Shown piece after piece: positions 23,877 through 34,548 of a stretch of DNA of 64,000 bases; positions within the stretch are counted from its first letter, which is position 1, and every line of letters starts with the position of its first letter. This stretch comes from Malachius bipustulatus. Its lineage: Eukaryota > Arthropoda > Insecta > Coleoptera > Melyridae. Both the position numbers and the translations under genes were made by a program. The DNA lies in assembly GCA_910589415.1 (NCBI GenBank), contig OU342632.1:51883341-51947340 (forward strand). The letters are read 5' to 3'. The notes beneath the pieces are model-generated. The model searched no databases, had not been told where the DNA came from, and saw only the letters and a list, made by a program, of their open reading frames with translations.

Positions 23877-25617
23877 GGTGGATGCCCCCAAGGCAGCTGC
23901 CTATCACCTCACCTGTGGTGCCTGATCATAGACGGCCTCCTAAAGCGCCTGACAGATGACGGACTGTATGCACAGGCATACGCTGACGACGTGCTGGTTC
24001 TAGTAACCGGCCAATTCCTAAGCGTGGTCTGCGATCGCATGCAGAGTGCATGTAAGATAATTGAAAAATGGTGTGAATAGGCGGGGCTGACCATTAACCC
24101 CGGAAAGACCGACATGGTCCTCTTCACAAGGAAAAGGGAAAAAAAGGATTTAAACCACCCAAGCTGTTCGGCAAACTCTTAACTCTTAGTGGGGAGGCCA
24201 AATACCTTGGAATGGTACTAGACGAAAAGCTGACCTGGAGGCCACAGATTGACAGAATAGTCACAAAAACTGTGTCATCTCTATGGCAGCTAAGAGGGAC
24301 AATAGGCAAGGTGTGGGGGCTAAAACCGAAGATAATGCACTGGTTATACACGGCCATCATCAGACCGAGAATCAGCTATGGTTCGGTGGTCTGGTGGAAA
24401 ACAACCACAAGCAATACCGTTACAAACAGGCTAGCTAAACTCCAACGGCTCGCCAGTTTGTTAATAACAAGTGCAATGAGAACCACCCCGTCAGCAGCCC
24501 TGAATGTCATTCTGGAGCTGCCACCGCTTCCCATTTGGATAGAAGGGGAGGCCATGGCGGCTCACTTAAGAATGCGTGATTCGGGACTCTGGAAAGGCGG
24601 AGGATACAAAGGACACACAGAGATAGCCAAGGTTGCCGAGATGGAGATACCAATCTCAACCTTATGTCTACCTCAAAAACAAGAAATAACAGAGAAAACC
24701 AGAAATTTACCCTGCAAATTCCTGAAAAGGAAAAGTGGGAAAAAAGGGAGGTAGCCTTCGAACCAGGAGGACTAGTTTGTTTCACAGACGGCTCCAGGAA
24801 CAAAAATGGCTACATAGGAGCGGGGCTCTACCTGGCTGGACGGAAACTGGGAAGATCCTTTCCTCTTGGGTCCACCGCAACCGTCTTCCAGGCGGAGATT
24901 TATGCTATCCTGCAAGCAGCTAGATTGGAGCAGATAACAGAAGCCGGGGAACGGACGATATACATATGCACGGATAGTCAGGCCGCCGCGAAAGCGCTGG
25001 GTAATACGGAACCAGCTCCCCACTGGTCCAGGAGTGTGTCAAGGCGCTGAACAGACTGGCGGACCAGGGAAACCTTTTGTGGGCCGGGCCCGTCCTGGGT
25101 CTGACCAAAAATCTTCTCAAAGAATCTATAAAAGAATGGACTCGCAAGGGTTTAGAGAACCACTGGGAAACAGCACCAGGCTGCAGACAGGCCAGGCTGT
25201 TTTTGGCCGGTCCGATCGAAAACAGATGAACCAGCATGTCCAGAATGAGCCGGAAGGAACTCAGACTACTAGTCGGGGTTCTCACCGGTCACAGCAGTCT
25301 AAACAAGCACCTGCAAGTGATGGGGGTCACTCGGGACCCGGTCTGCCCTAAATGCGGAATGGATGACGAGGACTCCCACCATTATGTAGGCGTATGCGAG
25401 GTATACAGCAACCTCAGGCTCAACATCTTTGGGTCTGAGGAGCTACAAGAGGAAGAAATGAAACTCCTCTCATACAACAACCTCCTGGCCTTTATTAAAA
25501 GGTCGGGGAGGTTCGAGTAGGAGTTTCACCATGGTTCGGGTACGGCGAAAAGGGCCCTCGGTGGTCAAGTCGCTTGGGGTGTACCACTCCAACTCACCAT
25601 ACTACTACTACTACTAC
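23877..25617 (+). mobile_element. plus-strand LINE inserted into the minus-strand LINE
   Basis: This 5'-truncated copy starts inside the reverse transcriptase (PQGSCLSPHLWCLIIDGLLK) and runs to a 3' tail of TAC units (about 25597-25617). Flanking copies of ACTTACCTCTGAT mark the insertion. Its RT differs clearly from that of the host LINE, so it is a different subfamily. Confidence 0.88.
23888..25520 (+). pseudogene. LINE ORF2 3' part: RT palm/thumb, RNase H, zinc-knuckle tail
   Basis: Domains follow in order. The RT palm has AYADDVLVLVTG (about 23980). The thumb is at 24212-24754 (LDEKLTWRPQIDRIV, GLKPKIMHWLYTAIIRPRI, YGSVVWW). RNase H follows at 24750-25050 (CFTDGSRNKNGYIGAG, VFQAEIYAILQA, ICTDSQAAAKAL carry the D-E-D residues). 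The tail at 25236-25520 has RLLVGVLTGHSSLNKHL and CPKCGMDDEDSHHYVGVC, a C-x2-C-x7-H-x4-C knuckle. A TAG at 24077, a frame change near 24170 and further breaks around 24740 and 25030 to 25230 make it inactive. RNase H places it in the I/R1-like assemblage. Confidence 0.85.
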
Positions 25618-25630
25618 TACTTACCTCTGA

Positions 25631-25983
25631 TCTTAGCCTTTTAACAGATGAGGTGGCAGTTCCCTGTGTTGCAAAGTTTGAAGCTCTGCTGGGTCCCGCC
25701 TCTCCATCAGCGTTTTTTCGCTGGCGGTTTGTCCGCGGATTTCTGGATTTGACTGGTACCCCAGCGGCTTTCGCCGATTCAACTGTCAGCTTTCTACACT
25801 GTGCACCCGACATCTTAGGTCTCGGGGTTTGTATTTGGGCCCCTGAGGCCCGTTTTTTGTGCAGCTGTCGTACTCGCTGGTCTTGTAGCTACTTCCCTGC
25901 GAGTCCGCACAGCTGTATGTTTCTACTTGCATAGGTTCCAGGGTGGTATGGCTCTGGGGGCCTGCCACATCCTGTGCATCCAT
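25631..25983 (-). pseudogene. LINE ORF1 N-terminal part
   Basis: Starting MDAQDVAGPQSHTTLEPMQV, this low-complexity, Ser/Thr/Lys-rich stretch is the disordered N-terminus of the LINE ORF1 and ends at the insertion point (25630). Sequence on the other side of the insertion (23876 leftward) continues a similar Ser/Thr-rich composition toward the DUF4780-like domain. No catalytic motif is expected here. It includes a nuclear-localisation-like basic run (RNPRTNRQRK). Confidence 0.55.
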
Positions 25984-26063
25984 GCTAAGTTCTGAGGTTT
26001 CTTCTTGTGGAAGTCCCTCAGTTGTTTGTTTTGTTTTTTCATCATTTTTTCCCCATGATCGAC

Positions 26064-26560
26064 GAAACCAATCATATGTAATTTAATAAACTAAACAACA
26101 TGTTAATCGTAAGACTGCAATTTGTAATTTCAAACGAATATATATATATATATATATATCGTTGGTTTCCATTTTGGTTCCACGAGAATTGGGGGAAATA
26201 AAGGTACTGCGCCATAACCCCCATGACGCAGCAGGCTACATACAACGGGGTGCGCCAGGTTCCCCGAGGTTTGTCGCTAGTTGCCGAGTTCCCCCTCGAC
26301 CATGCATCCATTGGCGCGCACAATACCGTGGATTTGGGGAGGTTTTTATAGTGGTCCTCATCCACGCAGATAGGCGGTTAAGCCAAGCCCCCGTGCCCCT
26401 GGCGTCACTACCCCGAGGCAGGTCACGACAGTGATATACCTCGGGGGTCGTTGTGCCACCTAGCGGTTTACCGTTTGTGCCATGTTTTGTCAGAGCCTTG
26501 TTAGCCGTGGTACTCACAAATGGCACCACGTTGCCCGGTCCCCATAATATGTGTTTTTAA
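26064..26560 (-). other. possible 5' leader of the minus-strand LINE
   Basis: A GC-richer block (26200-26560) with no sustained frame, directly upstream of the LINE ORF1 on its strand. It could be the element's 5' untranslated region, but a (TA)n tract and 60 bp of AT-rich DNA intervene, so it may belong to another repeat. Confidence 0.3.
26138..26159. repeat. (TA)n microsatellite, 11 units
   Basis: Uninterrupted TA dinucleotide run. Confidence 0.9.
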
Positions 26561-26715
26561 GTTTCAGAGACGGTGGAAAAAAATAGTATATACCATTCGG
26601 GAGAGATGCTATTTTGTCCTCGTGCATTGTAGCCCTCGGGCTTCGCTTTCGGGCTTCAAATTGCACCTCTGCCAAAATAACGCATTTCTCTCCCTTATAG
26701 TATAATTATTATACT
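26561..26715. other. no recognisable feature
   Basis: AT-rich spacer between the LINE flank and the foldback block. Confidence 0.4.
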
Positions 26716-27470
26716 ATTTTTTATTAATTGAGCAACCTGCCGCATACCCTCGTTTTCAAGGGTGCTGAATACGACGGTCACTACCTTAGACCTCTACCGC
26801 CCCCCCCCCCCTAAATTGACAAAATCACCATCCAAGGGGTTGAAATTTTTGTTTTTTTATTAATCGGGAATGTTGGAAATGTTATTTTGTATCATAATTT
26901 ACCGTGCTTTCTATTGGGAAAAATTTTGAGACAACGTTTCTATTACTCTTACGTAAGAATGTGATGTTCATTTTGAAGAGTATCAGCAATGTGATTTCAC
27001 TTGTAAAAGATCATGGCTACAGTATATCTCCTAGCTTTACTAAAAGATTATCATTATAGTATCATTTTTCTAAGTACATAAATTTGTTCCATATTTTCAT
27101 TATTATACATATTAAAGTTAACAATGTTTTATTAAACGTTTACCTTGATTTATGACCATCAAAATACCCTAGTCAAAAACATAATTCAAAACTGTAACCT
27201 TATTGAAAAACACATGATATAATATATCTTGTAAATTCAAATTATTATTTACCGACGTAAGAGTAGCAGAAACGTTTTCTCCATATTTTTGCCAATAGAA
27301 AGCACGGTAAATTATGATACAAAATAACATTCTATAAAAAAAAGTTCAACCCCCTTGGAGGGTGATTTTGTCAATTTAGGGGGGTGATAGAGGTCTAAGG
27401 TAGTGACCATCGTGTTCAGCACCCTTGAAAACGGGGGTATGCGGCAGGTTGTCCAATTAATTAAAAAAAA
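26716..27470. mobile_element. foldback element with 230-bp arms
   Basis: The left arm (about 26730-26965: CAACCTGCCGCATACCC, CAAGGGTGCTGAA, TTGTATCATAATTTACCGTG, CTCTTACGTAAG) is mirrored by the right arm (27248-27455). A ~280-bp AT-rich loop lies between. A poly-C run at 26801-26812 sits in the left arm where the right arm has a shorter G run. No coding frame. The right arm continues into tandem repeats. Confidence 0.8.
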
Positions 27471-27690
27471 CACATTTTTAACCCCCTTGGAGGGTGTTTT
27501 ACTCGATTTGGGGGGATGAAAACGGATGGTAGAGATCTAAGGTAGTGATCATCGTGTTCAGCACCCTTGAAAACGGGGGGATGAGGCAGGTTGTCTGATT
27601 AATAAAAATAATACATTTTCAACCCCCTTGGAGGGTGGTTTTTGGCCAAGGAGGTAGGCGTAGGGTGACGGGCAGTTGTCATTAGATACA
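27349..27690. repeat. tandem repeat of ~135-140 bp units
   Basis: AACCCCCTTGGAGGGTG occurs at about 27349, 27481 and 27621, and GTGTTCAGCACCCTTGAAAA at 27413 and 27552, with a decayed version near 27825. The unit is the outer part of the foldback arm amplified head to tail. Each unit contains the small palindrome CCCCCTTGGAGGG. Confidence 0.8.
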
Positions 27691-27889
27691 CGGCTTCCCC
27701 AAAAGCGAGTTGCAAGTGTTTTTTCCGACCCGGTGGCATTAGAACGAAGATTTTAAAAAAGGGGGTGGTTTTGGGCCAATAGGGAGTGAACGCAACCCAA
27801 AAAAGAAATTTGTCCTACGCCATCGTGTTCAGCACCCTCGAAAACAGGGGAAGAAAGTGGTTTCGTTGCGTCTGAAAAAATTAGGGTGT

Positions 27890-28177
27890 TTTCCGACTCA
27901 TAGACGCCACGAAAATATGATCTTTCATTAATAAGTGTCAGCCATTTATTGATGGCGATGTTTCCAACGTTGGGTTGAAGTCGGGGATCTTTTCCCATGT
28001 AATCTTTGGTTTGCTAGCCTGGGATTCCTTCATGTTATTTATCTCTTTTTGTAAGAGCTCCAGTTTTTGTTCCGCGGTCAGGGGGAGGGAGTTGAGGTCA
28101 TTCTCGTTCTATCATCATCAATCGCAGATTCAATATAAGAGGCTAATGCTGAGCTGTTGTCCATCTTCCTATTTTCT
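27890..28177 (-). pseudogene. LTR-retrotransposon gag N-terminal fragment
   Basis: On the minus strand, an ATG at 28177 opens MDNSSALASYIESAIDDDR. After a frame break near 28100 the text continues LTAEQKLELLQKEIN and KIPDFNPTLE, then GWLTLINERSYFRGVYES. The acidic helix followed by a W-x-x-x-I-N-E segment resembles the start of insect gypsy-type gag proteins. The fragment is cut off near 27890, where the tandem-repeat block begins. Upstream on the same strand lie an LTR-like end and a leader, which supports the reading. No zinc knuckle or pol is left. Family assignment is tentative. Confidence 0.5.
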
Positions 28178-28419
28178 TTAATTAATAGCAGAAATAATTG
28201 ACACAACGGGAAGAAACTATCAACTGTCACCCACTCAGCGGTGTGAAAACAGCACCCCGGAGATAGTACCCCACGATCCGGAGACGGCTCAACGACACAC
28301 CGACATCACGCCGCCAAGTGGTGCAGGCGGCACTCAACACTTGTAACGAACAAAAATTAACTCCTTTCAAACTTACACAAGAAATAATCGCACTCCTAGG
28401 TAAGAAAACCACTTCTGAC

Positions 28420-28682
28420 TGTTACAAGGATAAAATGATACCACGGCTCGTTTAAACACTATTTATTGAATATCGTATCCTTAATAACGTTCGTAATAGG
28501 CTGTCTGTCTCCGACTTCGACTATCCGTCTTAAAAACTAAACACTCTCTTCACCGACGTCTCTTGTCCTTGTCCCAGTCGCCCTCGTCAGGGCGTGAATT
28601 GGCCTACATCAATCAGCACCTTGATAAGCTTATCCACCTTGTGTTTGCTGGTGTGCTTCAGCGCCACACCCTGTACTAAACA
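28420..28682 (-). repeat. probable 5' LTR of the truncated element
   Basis: In minus orientation this 263-bp stretch starts TGTTTAGTACAGGG and ends CCTTGTAACA. The next bases, GTCAGAAGTGG, resemble the leader that follows the LTR in element Y (ACTGGTGTCAGAAGCGGG). A gag-like frame begins about 240 bp downstream. There is no second LTR, so boundaries are inferred from the TG...CA ends and the leader only. Confidence 0.5.
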
Positions 28683-28879
28683 TTGAAAAATAACTCAGCT
28701 TGTATATACAAAAAAAAATCCTTTTGACCTTCTAACCACTATTCAAGTAATTACATACAGGGTGGGGCGCGCTGCACCCCTCGGTCTGTGTAGCTAAATG
28801 GTGCACAATTAAAAAAAAAATTTAATTGGGTCTTATACATGGTCGTAGTACCTACAACTTACAATTATTTTGGACTATA

Positions 28880-29495
28880 CAGGATGTCCCGTATGGGAGT
28901 GACATATCAAAGTTATGTTTTTTTTTTAATGGTATTCTCCTATGTTTTGCATTTTTAGATTGTCTGAGAAGAAAAAGTAAGAATAGTTTTTATAGTTGGT
29001 GTTTAAATTCAGAAGTTTGTGAGTTATAAACAAGTAAAAATCGTCTATGTTGAAGTTCAAGGCCCTGTACAACGAAAGCGGCTCAAGATAGAGAAAAACG
29101 GCTTACATGTCCCTTACATGTTTAACTTTTCATGTACTATCATAATGGTATAGAAACATTTGTACTTTCTTTGTTTTTTTATTTGACGGCGCGTGGAGAA
29201 ATCTCAGATTTTTTCAAATTTTTTATCACCCTGTATAAACATTTTATCTACATCATAGTATAGTACATGAAAAGTTAAAATAAGGACATGTAAGCCATTT
29301 TTCTCTATCTTAAGCCGTTTTTGTTGTACAGGGCCTTGAACTTCAAAAATTACGATTTTCACTTCTTTATAACTCACAAACCTCTAAATTTAAACACCAA
29401 CTGTAAAAACTAATCTTATTTTTTCTTCTCAGACAATCTAAAAATTCAATAACATAGGAGCATTCCATTTAAAAGAAACATAACTTTGATATTAA
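28880..29495. mobile_element. palindromic TA-MITE (family P), right end lost
   Basis: Starts TA-CAGGATGTCCCGTATGGG and folds back on itself around 29190. The arms share TTGTCTGAGAAGAAAAA/CTTCTCAGACAA, AGGCCCTGTACAACG and its inverse, and ATCACCCTGTATAAAC only near the centre. The right terminus after CATAACTTTGATAT is missing. Same family as 33094-33722 and 55627-57842. Confidence 0.85.
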
Positions 29496-29671
29496 GAAGA
29501 GAGTACTTAAGTAATGACACCGCGACCAGAAATAAGAGCATCCCACTGATTGCGTGCAAGCTAAACAGTGGCAAGTGTAGATACGGATATACAGCTATTT
29601 CGTTACAAATTTGAACTGTAAACATCATTTTTATTACTTTTTTTCAGGCAATCTGAAAATGTTTTAATATA

Positions 29672-29854
29672 CAGGGTGTACCATTTAAAAAAAGAAAAAT
29701 ATGGAAACTTCCGGTATAACCGGAAGTGGTGTGGGGTTGTGAATATTTTAGTTCAGCTCGTGAAAACCGAAATTATACACGCACAAATTTTTAGACTTCT
29801 ACTCCCAGGACTTCTCCATATAAAAATGCCCTACGGTTCTCGCGCCTCACCCTG
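29672..29854. mobile_element. short TA-flanked MITE upstream of Gr exon A
   Basis: 183 bp from CAGGGTGTACC to CTCACCCTG, flanked by TA on both sides. Only the outer ~8 bp are clearly inverted. It ends about 250 bp before the Gr start codon. Confidence 0.6.
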
Positions 29855-30102
29855 TATACCTACTCCATTAAGTAATTTGTGAGGTTCTATTAAAGGTAAA
29901 CATTATTACGATCATTACTGGTAGTAGTGGTAGTTTAATTTAATAAACCCATTCGATGAAAAACGTCAGAATATAGAATTCTATCAGACAAAGCGGTTCA
30001 TGTTGACGAAGAGTCTGACTATTATGACAGTTATTTACATTTTCATCGACAATAATAATATTCAATATTAAATACAGCGATAATAGTCAGCGTGTAAATG
30101 TA

Positions 30103-31032
30103 ATGATTTCGTATAGAAGTATGGTATGTACTGAGTATAGGTTGTTGCTTATCATATGGAGACTTACCGCCATCTCAATTGTAAATGAAGGAAATCAAAA
30201 TGCCAGTCTAGCGTTCCTAGAAATGATTTATAACAAGGCTCTTGTCCTGTTGCTTTTAATTTCTAATTGTTACAGACTTTCGGGACAATTCCCTTATGCA
30301 GATAATGGAAATTTTAACCCCGTGATATACTATTTGACAATAATTATAATGGTAACGCATATTATTGAAGATTCAACAGCGCTCCTCTATTTTAGCCGGG
30401 TAAAGTCAAAACACTTTCAGGACCTGATTTTTAATTTGTTCCTGTCTGGAGATAAATTATTGGCAATTCCAACAGCTCATTTCCATATTCAAAAATCAAC
30501 ACGAAAAATCCGGAAAGTAATGTTCATATACTTCTGTGTCTTTTTTACCCTCTTACTTCTACAAATAAATTTTATGACACGCGAAGGAATATTATTACCT
30601 CTATCGTTTTGTTTCAATAATTTTATACGAATTACATTTTATATGATGTATCATTGGATCTCGCTTCAAATAACTACATTCTACAAAACAATCGGAAATG
30701 TTTACTTGAATACTTCAAAACGCAGGGACAGTGATACAGAAGAGATAGTCACCTTTGATGAATCTGAAATGTCTACAATATTCAACCAAATACAATATAT
30801 GTCAATTAAACAAGTTAAAATATTTCAAGAAGTGATATTAATTAATGGTACCGGCTTATTTTGTAAGGCTATAGGAAGTGTTGGTTATATGATATGGTTC
30901 TTTCGATTTCAAATGAATAACTTCGGCTTTCATCAACTAATATGCTTTTGGACTGCCATTTCAATATGGTATTTATCGCATTTTTTCATGTCCATGGGTA
31001 CCATTTACTATACGAACCAATTCGAGCAACAG
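30103..31032 (+). CDS. gustatory receptor, large first exon (Gr exon A)
   Basis: 310 codons from ATG to a CAG|gtaatg donor in phase 0. The product is an insect gustatory-receptor-type membrane protein, a ligand-gated cation channel of taste or other chemosensory neurons. Six hydrophobic segments are visible at about residues 46-60, 74-97, 140-155, 164-190, 244-266 and 279-302. The charged loop at 205-240 (RRDSDTEEIVTFDE) matches the cytoplasmic loop before segment five. YHWISLQITTFYKTIGNVYL after segment four is Gr-like. The start is supported because exon B begins the same way (MISYR versus MITYR). An in-frame TAA at 31039 inside the presumed intron would end an unspliced protein at 312 residues, short of the seventh segment and the TYxxxxxQF ending, so splicing to a 3' exon is expected. 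The family call is mine from layout and the paralogue. Confidence 0.8.
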
Positions 31033-31251
31033 GTAATGTAACATAAATTAGTTGTAAAATTTGTTCATTATGAATCGACATCCTAAATTAAATTAGTATA
31101 TTATGCAATAAGCATAGCTAATAATAAACGAGTATCATAATTAAGATACGAGCCGTAGACGATTGCCTTAATATCATATGAGTATATTAATAGCCTTTAT
31201 CTGCAAGTTCCATGTGCTATTTTTTCTATGACCTGTATTACAGACAGCGGG

Positions 31252-31455
31252 TATTATAAAGGCTCATTAAGTTAACGGACAGATTTCTGTGGCCATTTCT
31301 GAAGAAGGTATCAAGTCTAAGTGGAAATTTTTTAAATTTATCTATTCTTGACATGAAAGTAATTACAAAAATGTTAATAAAAGTCATTTGACGTCGATAT
31401 TAGCTTCAAAAACGAGCACAGAAATCTGCCCGTTAGCCTAATGAGCCTTTATAAT
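31252..31455. mobile_element. 204-bp MITE with ~40-bp inverted ends
   Basis: TATTATAAAGGCTCATTAAG at the left is mirrored by AATGAGCCTTTATAATA at the right, and ACAGATTTCTGTG pairs with CACAGAAATCTG further in. The interior is AT-rich without a frame. It lies in the presumed intron just after Gr exon A. Confidence 0.8.
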
Positions 31456-32967
31456 ATTGGCTGTTAATATATTAAATCAAAACTCAAGATATTAAACTTT
31501 AACGAAATGTATTAAAATATTAAACTTTACATTTCATGTTGTAACGGGGTTTTCTCGGTTGTCTTAAGAAATTTTCTCAGGGAGGTTATCTCCCCAGAAA
31601 TACCCGTCACAAGTTTTAACAATTATATATTTATTGTTTATTTACAATTAATATATACAAAGGGGTAAATTGTATTATTACGAATCCAGAACTATCTTCC
31701 GCGTCGGTGACTCTTGCTTGGCGTAGCCTCTTCTTTCTGTCTTGGGCTGTGGTGGTATTGATGGTAATAGATAGCAGCGCCGGTGGCGGCAGGAACTTTG
31801 TATTGGTCGCCCTGCGCTGGAGATACTACTACTCGCATCGTCGGCACAGAATAATAAAACAATCAGAATATAAACTTCAATAAAAATACCGAGTTCGCGC
31901 ATCTACTCGGCGCATAGAGATCCGCCATAATTTGAGATGAGCTCAGTAGCGAAGCGCAACGGAATCAGCTTCAGCTACTCTTCTCTATCGCTCGTTGCCT
32001 GTAGTACCAGTGGCGGAGTGGCGCTCTTCTATAAACTACTACTACTACTACCAATGAATGGAACAACAGAAATACAGGCGTCCAAGGAAATGTTATCTAC
32101 AACGTCATAACATTCATAACTTATAACCTACCTAATACGATTATTTATTATTTAGATTTGTGTGTTTGTATTAGTATTATTGAATAAACAATATTCGTCC
32201 AAGAGTTTGTCCCGGATGCGAGATTTTTTTCATGTTAAGTAAAGTTTAATTTTTAATGGATCGTTTTGTGGAGGAAATTATTTCAAAGGCATGTACCCAA
32301 TTAAAAATTGAATAAAAAAATATAACTAAAAAATAAATTTTAGGACTTACTAGAACCAAATAACTTATCAATATCAATAACAATTATTATTGACAAGTTA
32401 TTCCTGTTTCAGAGTCCAAAATAGATAGTTCTTTATTGCTTTCCATTTTCTCTATTTTCAAATTATTTTCGACACGGTATATAAATAAAAAATGTCACAA
32501 AACAACATCAACTACAACACAGCAAAAAGCGTGAAACCCAAGTATTTTAGGTTGTCCTCGAGGGGAAAGGGGAAATCAAACTCCGATGGCACAGAACACA
32601 CAGAATAGATGCAATCGATGGCTTCCAGACACCTGACGCCCAAGGTCAAAGGAACGTAATGCATTACGACTTGTGCGGCTGGCAGCACCTGAGGTGCCTG
32701 AAAGGAAAGGGTCTATAATCGCGAATTCTATAACTTCAGACGTTGATTTATTGTTTAAAGTTTTTTCGTTTATTATTGTATATTGTGATTGTTTTTTTTT
32801 GTCTTAAATTGTTATTGTTTTATTGTTATATATTTAAATTTTTGTTTAAATATGAGTAAACGGAAGTTCGGAGTGGTTTGTGCGGTCAAAACACATGATA
32901 GATGTTTTTGAAAACATCTATAATATAGCTATAATAAAATAATATTATATAAACACATATTTTTATA
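31456..32967. other. intronic/intergenic sequence with unclassified element text
   Basis: A less AT-rich block at 31540-32060 opens TGTAACGGGGTTTTCTCGG and ends in a (ACT)n run at about 32036-32053. It has a 74-codon minus-strand frame (31902-31678) starting MRELGIFIEVYILIVLLFC, hydrophobic at its N-terminus. It looks like part of an LTR or another element but cannot be assigned. The rest is AT-rich. Confidence 0.35.
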
Positions 32968-32969
32968 TA

Positions 32970-33848
32970 CAGGGTTATTCACGTTATACGCCACGGAAGA
33001 TTATGGCCGTGTCTCTGGATTTTAGGATCTTTTTATTTTTGAAGTGGATAGAGATCCGGCAGAGGTACGTTTTAAAATTATATTCATAATGTACAGGTGT
33101 CCCAAAAGCATGAAACATATCAAAGTTATGTTTTTTTAAATGGAATGCTCCTATGTTATTGAATTTTTAGATTGTCTGAGAAGAAAAAATAAGATTGGTT
33201 TTTACAGTTGGTGTTTAAATTCAGAAGTTTTTGAGTTATAAACAAGTGAAAATCGTCATTTTTCAAGTTCAATGCCCTGTACAACGAAAACGGCTAAAGA
33301 TAGAGAAAAACGGCTTACATGGCCCTATTTTAACATTTCATGTACTATCCTATGATGTAGATGAAATGTTTATACAGAGTGATAAAAAATTTGAAAAATT
33401 CTGAGATTTCACTACGCGTCGCCAAATAAAAAAATCAAAAAAAGTACAAATGTTTCTACACCATAGGATAGTACATGAAAAGTTAAAATAGGGACATGTA
33501 AGCCGTTTTTCTCTATCTTGAACCGTTTTCGTTGTACAGGGCCTTGAACTCGAAAAATGACGATTTTCACTTGTTTATAACTCAAAAACTTTTGAATTTA
33601 AACACCAACTGTAAAAACCAATCTTATTTTCTCTTCTCAGTCAATCTAAAAATGCAATAACATAGGAGCATTCCATTTAAAAAACATAACTTTGATATGT
33701 TTCATGCTTTTGGGACACCCTGTACATTATGAATATAATTTTAAAACGTACCTCTGCCGGATCTCTATCCACTCCAAAAATAAAAAGATCATAAAATCCA
33801 GAGACACGGCCATAATCTTCCGTGGCGTATATACCGTGAATGACCCTG
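32970..33848. mobile_element. outer TA-MITE, split at its centre
   Basis: Outer arms at 32970-33091 (CAGGGTTATTCACG...TTCATAATG) and 33725-33848 (CATTATGAA...CGTGAATGACCCTG) are inverted copies. TA lies outside each end (32968-32969, 33849-33850). The space between is filled by a second MITE inserted at the central TA. Confidence 0.88.
33094..33722. mobile_element. inner palindromic TA-MITE (family P), complete
   Basis: From CAGGTGTCCCAAAAGCATG to CATGCTTTTGGGACACCCTG, flanked by TA at 33092-33093 and 33723-33724. Arms of about 300 bp are reverse complements over their whole length, meeting near 33400. No coding frame. This is the best-preserved copy of the family also found at 28880 and 55627. 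Confidence 0.9.
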
Positions 33849-33850
33849 TA

Positions 33851-34050
33851 TATATTTTTAGTGCGCTCCTGTGCGCTCTTGCACAAAGTGATTTCATTAA
33901 TTTTGAATGCGGGCCTGCGTTTCTAATCTGAAGCAATGGCCTCTAGAGGTGTGGTTGGACTCTAAAAGATCAAAGGCACCGCCGGCGAGTGTAGCTTCTG
34001 ATTGTAGCGTCTCAATACGACGTCGGACCGATTATGATGAATGGCGAATG
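33851..34050. other. no recognisable gene
   Basis: Spacer between the nested MITEs and the LTR-like unit. Confidence 0.4.
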
Positions 34051-34460
34051 TGTAACCCGTCCGGTCCATAGTACTGACCGGGGGGAAGGGGTGACCGACG
34101 CAATCACTGCAGCGTCGGTTCGTGTGGGAAAAGACGGTCGTTGGCCCAAGCTCAATGTGCTCCTAGCCGCGACTGACTACCTGTGCTGAAACAGAGCTGA
34201 CTCAGTATATCAACTGCGACTGTCCTGGGGCATTAAATACATGCCTCAGCTGTCCTACAAGGCTCAATGCACCTCCCAGTTACTTTACTGGTCAGTTCCC
34301 AGCACACTCTGATCTGTGCTCCGGCTGACGGTCCTTATATAGCCGACTCCGACGGTGATAAGACGTTTATCACCGTCGCAAAAACTGTATTAATTGAAAT
34401 AAATTGTCTCTAATAAGTACCTACTAATATTTATAAATGAAAGCCTCGGATTCCGTTACA
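34051..34460 (-). repeat. LTR-like unit, 410 bp, minus orientation
   Basis: The ends are TGTAAC and GTTACA. In minus orientation a TATA box (GGCTATATAAGG, about 34342-34331) lies in the first third. A purine-rich TTGGGCCGGGAA precedes the unit (34472-34461), as a polypurine tract would before a 3' LTR. Taken together it looks like the 3' LTR of an element whose body extended to the right. No second LTR or target duplication is visible. Confidence 0.5.
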
Positions 34461-34548
34461 TTCCCGGCCCAATGAAAAAAAATAAATAAAAATTGCTACA
34501 ACTGAAATAAAATAAATACCCTTAATGCCTGATAAAATCCACACCAAA

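Larger units (their letters stand above)
21211..26060 (-). mobile_element. minus-strand LINE, split by another LINE
   Basis: Reading leftward from about 26060, this element shows an ORF1-like region (25983-25631, resuming at 23876), then endonuclease and reverse transcriptase parts down to 21211. There it stops just after the GGVLSPLLWD region of the RT, before the YADD box. The piece 23877-25617 is a foreign plus-strand LINE. The sequence ACTTACCTCTGAT occurs at 23864-23876 and again at 25618-25630, so the inner insertion made a 13-bp target duplication and the two halves of this element once joined there. Both its ORFs carry frame breaks. The missing 3' end must be due to a later deletion or rearrangement, because LINE truncation normally removes the 5' end. 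Confidence 0.85.

Noticed and set aside
21211..25617. Inverted LINE halves considered as a single twin-primed (5'-inverted) insertion
   Set aside because: The two RT parts overlap at the PQG region but differ in sequence, and a 13-bp duplication flanks only the inner one, so they are two elements.
27349..27690. Regularly spaced repeats considered as a CRISPR array
   Set aside because: Long tandem units with no spacer/repeat alternation, in eukaryotic DNA.
32400..32430. TTTCAG acceptor-like site after Gr exon A
   Set aside because: The frame following it stops after three codons, so it does not supply a Gr 3' exon.
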